From Rhinopithecus roxellana (taxonomy: Eukaryota; Chordata; Mammalia; Primates; Cercopithecidae): DNA of 64,000 nt. Below are positions 58,440 through 64,000 of the stretch, piece by piece. The stretch spans positions 58,759,332 through 58,823,331 of the forward strand of contig NC_044566.1 in NCBI RefSeq assembly GCF_007565055.1, read 5' to 3'. The notes beneath the pieces were generated by a model. The model saw only the letters and a list, made by a program, of their open reading frames with translations. It ran no database searches and was not told the origin of the DNA. The stretch's first letter is position 1. Every line of letters starts with the position of its first letter. Both the position numbers and the translations under genes were made by a program.

Positions 58440-58620
58440 ATTCACTAATTCAATAAATATTTATTTTCTTACATGTTCAATGCACCATTCTATGTGCTGT
58501 GACCTAATACATATAGTTTTTGTCCTAATGGAGGCACAGCCCAGAGAAGAATTCTGTTCAATAAGTAAGTAACTGCAAGGCAATGGGAAGTGTGATGCTC
58601 AAGGAAAGACAGAGTGCTAT
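58440..58620 (-). mobile_element. L2 3' end, antisense
   Basis: 'tcactaattcaataaatatt', 'caccattctatgtgctgtga' and 'gtcctaatggaggcacagcc' match the antisense L2 3' end. Confidence 0.7.
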
Positions 58621-61559
58621 AAACATGAATAGCAATGTCTTAGTCAGGAATCGTTAGGATGCAAGTAACAGAAACTGCTAACAGTAGCAGAAATTGGTAA
58701 TTTAACATATGGGTACAGGTAATTCTCACAAAACCCAAAGATTAGGAAGTGGAGCCGTCAGGAAGTATGGCGCCTGGTTTTTGTTATTTATCTGCACATT
58801 TTCTTCATTCTGGGCATTTTTTTTTCATTCTCTTTATCCTGGTTTTTAGGTTTATGATTATTAATTCTCCATTCTCCACAACGGCACTCCAACTGAGTTT
58901 ACCTCTCTTCCAATTTTTAATACTAATTTAAAATGTATTATTATTTTAGTTTCCAAATCAAATTTCCAGGAGAGAAGCAGACTGGCCTCCTTAAGTTTTG
59001 CACCCATGCGGGCTAAGAGAACACCTCACATTAGGTCTCTTTTTAAGGATGCCTTATAATGATTAGGGGATTCAGGGATATTATCCTAGAGGAAATGGCA
59101 ATTAACTGAGCCTGGGTAGAGATAATATCAAAATCCTGGTGGGGGAGGGGCATAGCACCTTTGGAGCACTGAAAGAAGTACAGGATAGCTAGAACTTAGG
59201 AATGGTGGGAAGAGGGAGGGGACAATAGGTGAGAAGTTGAGGCTGGAGGGGAAAGTAGAAGCCAAATGACAAAGGATTTGGAAAGCCATGCTAAGGGGCT
59301 GGGCTCTGGTGAGGTGGTCCTCCTTGATGTAAATTTCAGCAGTAAGAATGTCCCTACTCCTCAAATCACATCCTTCATACAGCTATGCCAGAATGTTTAG
59401 GTTTGGTTTATGGCCATACGGCTTCTTCTCCTGTCTCTTGCTATAAGTGTCCTTTTTTGGGTCTTTCCTGGATCTTGCTTGACATGCAAGTACATAGAGT
59501 CATGTTTTTCATATAAATGGAAACATGTTTAATTTATATTACTTTTCTAGTGATGCCCAACTTGTCTTTAACTTCTTTGATGTGCACACACAAAATAAAA
59601 GCCAAGTCCCTTGATTGAGCCACATATTTTTATTTCCAGAAAGGGATATAAATAAAATGAAAGATAAACTGGGCATTAGTATAGCTTATCTATTTTCACT
59701 TTTATGATTTGTCCTCAAGCATGACTAGGAAGGTCGTAATGTGACAGTTTGGAAAATCTCATTTCAAATCCCAAAAATAATAAGGGAAAATAAACACTAA
59801 GATAAGGGACACTGACAAAAGAGACGCCAGCTCAATGACTTGAACTTGGCTTTCACAATGCATTTAATGCCGGACATTCCCGTATTTTGAAATGTTTTAC
59901 GACAATCCCCACTCCCAGCCCATTTGTTAAACCACACAGGTTTTTCCAGGCTGTTTCTTCACATCCATCCATTGTGGCTCCAGAACTGAAAATCTATAAC
60001 TGACTTCCTCCCACTAGTTCCCCCCTTTCATCTGCTTGAATTTTCCTTTTTGTGTTTCTGATTGCACTTTCTCATTTTCACCATTCAATAAGCATTGCTT
60101 AGAACTAACTGCCTTACTGAATTCCTTTTCCACTAGTTTCCCATCATTTTAATTCTGGACCGCTGAAAGGTCGTTTGCCTGAGTCGGAACAGAGATTCAA
60201 CCTATCTCTAAAAACTGACTTGGAAAAAATAAACAAGTTGTGTGACTTTAAATGGCAGCCCCCTTTCTCGGACTCAATGTCATTGATGTCCTTTTCTTTC
60301 AAAGGTTTGAGACAAAGGCAAAGTCAGGCTTATGTAGGAAGTTTGCTACTTTGAGACAAATGAGGGTACACTAGGTGGAGAGGATCCCCTGAAGGACAGC
60401 ATGTGTGGTTGTCACCTCTTTGGTCCCTGAAGCCAAATGAACACACCAACTGTGGATCGTTTTCTAAGCGTGTGGTTAAATGCACATCTTGGGGTCTGAG
60501 TGGGTGATTGCTCTCTGATTTCTGTCTGACTCCCTGCTTAGGACACGGAAAATAAAAGTTAACTAATTCTCAGGCAAAATGCCATTCTTTTTTCTTGGCA
60601 GATCCTAAAGGCCACTGTCTTTAATAATTTAATGTGAAGGGTCAATTCCAGATTAGAAAATATGGTTCTCATTGAAATTTTAACTTGCAAACTTTAAGAA
60701 TTTGAATTCTAGCAGATACTTTTTTTTTAACTGCTTGACTAAATTTTAAGGCTGTAGTATATTGCAATTTTCCTTAGCAAACTTTCTGGTGCTGGCTCAA
60801 ATCTATCATTGAGCTGACTTTTACCTAAACTGGCACTTCATGAATAATTCACGCTTATGGAAGTACGAAGTCCATAAAAAATTATTATTTTTGCTCCTGA
60901 CTGGAATAGCCAAGATACTTGTCATCAATCAACATTAATTTTTGATGGCTTGTTCTACGAATAACAAAAATGAAGCCAAAGAGGCTGAAAGGACAATAAT
61001 GACATCTGTTTTTGTACTTGGAGATAAACAACTCCAGTTTTCTCTGACACACAAATCAGCACCTCAGAGAGAAGGAACCGTGGCACCAAAGGATGACAGA
61101 TCTCAATGTGGGAACGCTAAAACCAAAATGCAATGAATATTTTGTCATTAAATAAGATAGATTCTAAATAGGTTAAATGTTTATTAAAGTAAATAAATAT
61201 TTTTAAATAGTCAAAAGATTTAGAACTTAAATCCCAGTAATACATCTCAGCAGTTAGAACCAAAAATAAATTCAAGTCCTCATAATTACCTATAAAGATT
61301 TAGTTTGCTAAACAAGCCCACTGATTTTTAGAGAACGGAAAAAGAATAGACTTAACAATCCTCCATATTTTCCAAACACAATTTTGCATTAAGCAATCTT
61401 CTGGACCTACGTGAAACTTTTTCATCAGAATATTTGTATTTTTATTTTTTGCTCTCTTTATATACCTTGTGACTATATAATATACCTGATGTCAGAAGAA
61501 AATTCTGCTTTTTGTGGTTCACAGCAACTTTTCCCCAGAGGAACTCATGGGACTTCTCT
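58621..61559. other. Longest repeat-poor stretch in the window
   Basis: About 2.9 kb with no transposon that I can name. Its start ('gatgcaagtaacagaaactg') may be a worn DNA transposon. No frame here exceeds 80 codons and I found no splice-bounded exon. It is the best place to look for conserved noncoding sequence. Confidence 0.4.
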
Positions 61560-61585
61560 CTGCCTCAGTGCTTGAGCCTCCTTGA

Positions 61586-62405
61586 TGGGCTCACCAACCT
61601 CTAACCCACAGTAGATCTCAAGGGGACCCAGTGTCAGCTCCAGCCTCTCTCACTGCAGTGAGGGAACTATCCCATCTGTGCTGAAATCTGCTGGGAGATA
61701 TGTAAATACCTGCACCAATGACATGAGCTCTCCAGTCTCTGTCCTATAGCAGATCCTGAGGGCCCAGTCTCAGTTCTGGCCCTTCCTGCTGCAGTCAGGT
61801 AACTATCCTGTCTGTGCAGCATCCTGCTAGGAGACAGGTGCCCCTGTGGGACAACAAGACTGGGCTCTCTGGCCTCAGTCTCACAGCAGATCTTGAAGGG
61901 GCCCAGTCTCAGCTCTTGCCATTCTCACTGAAGTTGGGGAATAATCTTATCTGTGCTGAGACCTGCTGGAAAACATGTACCTGTACGGGCAAACAAGACA
62001 GATTTTCCAGCCTGTGTTTCACAGGAAATATTGAGGGGCCCAGTTCAGCTTCAGCCCCTCCTGATGAAATCGGGGAATTATACCATATGTTCAGAGAATT
62101 GTTGGAAGATGCATCTTTGTCTAAGCCAATGTAACAAGCATGCCATCCTCCATCCAGAAGAGATCCTGAAGTGGTATAGTCAGCTCTGGCCACTTCTGCT
62201 GCAGTTGGGGAACTATCCTATCTGTGCGAGAACTTGCTGGGTGATGCATACCCCTTTGAGACAAAACAAGGCTCGCTAGCCTCTGTCAAACAGCAGATAT
62301 AAATGTGGCCCAGTCTCAACTCCAGTCCTTTTCACTGAAGTAAGGGACCCATTTTCTCTCTGCCGAGACCTGCTGGGAGGGGCACATGTCTAGGTCACCA
62401 GGACA
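61586..62405 (+). repeat. Six-unit tandem array, ~137 bp per unit
   Basis: The GATC-type anchor (gatc, or its worn form) recurs at 61614, 61752, 61889, ~62026, 62162 and 62296, giving spacings of 138, 137, 137, 136 and 134. Each unit repeats 'ggcccagtctcag', 'actatcc', 'tctgtgctgagacctgctgg' and 'caagac'. Overlapping frames at 61814-62279 on both strands exist only because the unit repeats in phase. Confidence 0.93.
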
Positions 62406-62766
62406 GTCTTCCTGACTCAGGTCCCTGGCCAGCACTCCCACACAGCTCCAGTACTTCCCTGGGTCTTTGTCAGGTCCACGTGGGCCAGAAAGCTACATCA
62501 ATCTTGGAGCCCCTGTGAGACTGGCAACAAGCCTGGACTTAGAATATCTCTAGTGCTGAGACAGCTGCAGTGGTCAAAGGCTCAGGGAACAAAACAGTCA
62601 GTTGCCCTACAGTCCCTCGAAGGCCCTCTGAAGGACAGACAGAAACAAAGCTAGATTACAAAGACTAAAATAAATACCTGATCCCTCAATGTGCAGACTT
62701 TCACAAGCATGAAGAATATTCAGGGAAATATGACCTCACCAAACAGATAAAATAAGGGTGCCAGAA

Positions 62767-63036
62767 GGCCGGGTGTGGTGGCTCATGCCTGTAATATCAG
62801 CACTTTGGGAGGTCAAAATAGGAGAATTCCTGGAGCCCAGGAGTTTGACACCAGCCTGGGCAACATAATGAGACTCCATCTCGGGTGTGCTGGCATATAC
62901 TGTGGTCCCAGCTAGTTGGGAAGCTGAGTCAGGAGGATTGCCTGAGCCTGGGAGTTTCAAGGCCGCAGTGAGCTGAGATCAAGCCACAGTACTCCATCCT
63001 GAGTGAGAGAGTAAAGCCCTGTCTCAAAAAAAAAAA
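62767..63036 (+). mobile_element. AluJ, with a shortened linker
   Basis: 'aggagaattcctggagccca' and 'cctgagcctgggagtttcaa' are J-type. The A linker is missing between the arms. Flanks GGGTGCCAGAA and AAGTGTCAGAGA resemble each other. Confidence 0.9.
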
Positions 63037-63190
63037 GTGTCAGAGACTAACCCTAAAATGATAAAGATAAAAATGTGGGATCTCTGAGACAAAGAACTCA
63101 AAAGAATAGCTGTATTAGGGAAGCTCAACAAACTTCAAGAACACACAAAACTAAATTCAGAAATTTATCAAAAAAAATTAATAAGAGAGA

Positions 63191-63471
63191 GGCCAGGCGC
63201 GGTGGCTCAAGCCTGTAATCCCAGCACTTTGGGAGGCTGAGATGGGCGGATCACGAGGTCAGGAGATCAAGACCATCCTGGCTAATACAGTGAAACCCCA
63301 TCTCTACTAAAAAATACAAAAAACAAGCCGGGCGACGAGGCAGGTGCATGTAGTCCCAGCTACTTGGGAGGCTGAGGCAGGAGAATGGCGTAAACCTGGG
63401 AGGCGGAGCTTGCAGTGAGCTGAGATCCGGCCACTGCACTCCAGCCTGGGCGACAGAGTGAGACTCCATCT

Positions 63472-63501
<30 letters not shown>
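63191..63501 (+). mobile_element. Young AluY of the Old World monkey type (AluYR)
   Basis: Little divergence, a ~30-nt A tail, and 'gccgggcgacgagg', 'gagaatggcgtaaacctggg' and 'gagatccggccactgcac'. Human AluY normally has 'gagatcgcgccactgcac' and 'gcgtgaacc'. The other forms are typical of AluYR in macaques and baboons. Flanks ATAAGAGAGA and ATAGAGAGA fit a target duplication. Confidence 0.88.
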
Positions 63502-63504
<3 letters not shown>

Positions 63505-64000
63505 GAGAGATAAAATGTTTTTTGAAGAATTCTGAAGCTGAAAAATGCAATGCATGAAACTTAAAAATGCAACAGAGAGCATCAAAGCAGAATTGATCAA
63601 ACAAAAAAAATCAGTGAGGTAGAAGACAGAGTATTTAAAAATACACAGTCAGAGGAGAAGAAAAGTAAAAAAGAAAGAACAAAGCTTACAGGATCTATGG
63701 GACAATATCAAGAGGGCAAATATTTGGGTTGTTGGAGTTAAAGAAGGAACTGAAGAAGAAAAGGGGTAGAAAGCTTATTCAAATAAACAATAACAGAAAA
63801 CTTTCCAAATCTGAAGAAGAATAAATATCCAGGTACAGGAAGGTCAAATGTCACCAATCAAATTCAACCCAAATAAGAATACCCTAAGATATAATTAAAC
63901 CCACAAAAGTCAAAGTCAAAGAGAGGATCCTGAAAGCAGTGAGAGAAAATAAACAAATAACATACAAGGGAGATCTACTATGACTGGACACAGATTTCTC

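Larger units (their letters stand above)
61560..64000 (+). mobile_element. L1 5' end with ORF1, cut by the window edge
   Basis: Tandem units (61586-62405) and a further 5' UTR lead into ORF1-like sequence after 63038. The ORF1 part (63503-64000) contains text for 'NFPNL', 'IQVQEG'-like, and 'RILKAVREN', typical of the conserved L1 ORF1 protein, an RNA-binding chaperone. An in-frame stop lies near 63867 and other frames are broken, so it is dead. Two Alus (62767, 63191) interrupt it. It is of L1MA/L1PB age by eye. Confidence 0.85.

Noticed and set aside
61814..62279. Two overlapping ~107-codon frames with similar peptides
   Set aside because: The ~137-bp tandem units of the L1 5' UTR produce look-alike peptides. 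No coding signal is present.

Overview
This is primate nuclear DNA from a gene-poor, repeat-rich region. I found no exon, intact gene, tRNA or other RNA gene that I can defend. About two dozen Alu or Alu-monomer copies, MIR and L2 relics, MaLR LTRs (THE1, MST, MLT1), ERV1-type LTRs, a MER2 (Tigger) fragment and a MADE1 element place it in a simian primate. The youngest Alu, at 63191-63501, carries changes typical of the AluYR subfamilies of Old World monkeys, so a macaque, baboon or guenon is more likely than a human or ape. Nearly all open reading frames are shadows of Alus, purine repeats or ORF-sized gaps in LTR and LINE debris.

Layout. 1-6.2 kb: an ERV1-type LTR relic, L2 tails, a nested pair of old L1 fragments (3.0-3.8 kb), an AluS, and an LTR with a poly(A) signal. 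6.2-20.2 kb: ten Alu-type elements, three MIRs, an L2 relic broken by a GATA tract, MER5-type debris and a MADE1 hairpin at 18.15 kb. 20.2-30.2 kb: an ERV1-type LTR split by an Alu, a MER2 transposon split by about 1.65 kb of later insertions (AluJ, TA/CA microsatellite, two ERV LTR blocks), old L1, L2, MST and MLT1. 30.2-40.6 kb: Alus, an MLT1 split by another LTR, a HERV9 (LTR12) solo LTR with five CCAAT-type repeats, a further ERV1-type LTR, and an antisense L2 reverse-transcriptase relic holding an LTR and an Alu whose tail has become a GAA tract. 40.6-51.5 kb: MIR, MLT1 and MST LTRs, Alus and long stretches of unassigned DNA. 51.7-56.5 kb: one antisense L1 carrying THE1, MLT1 and AluY insertions plus an internal deletion. 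57.4-58.2 kb: an AluS and a 279-nt, nearly pure purine tract. 61.6-64.0 kb: the 5' end of a sense-strand L1 with six ~137-bp tandem units upstream of a broken ORF1, cut by the window edge.

There are no cooperating genes here. The story is the order of insertions: L2/MIR first, then old L1 and MLT1, then MST/THE1, ERV1 LTRs, AluJ, AluS, and last AluY/AluYR. The most unusual items are the MADE1 copy whose flanks form a further perfect palindrome, the tandem array at the L1 5' end, and the two long GAA/purine tracts, one of them clearly grown from an Alu tail. Family names come from recalled consensus patterns. Exact subfamilies and boundaries need a repeat-library comparison.
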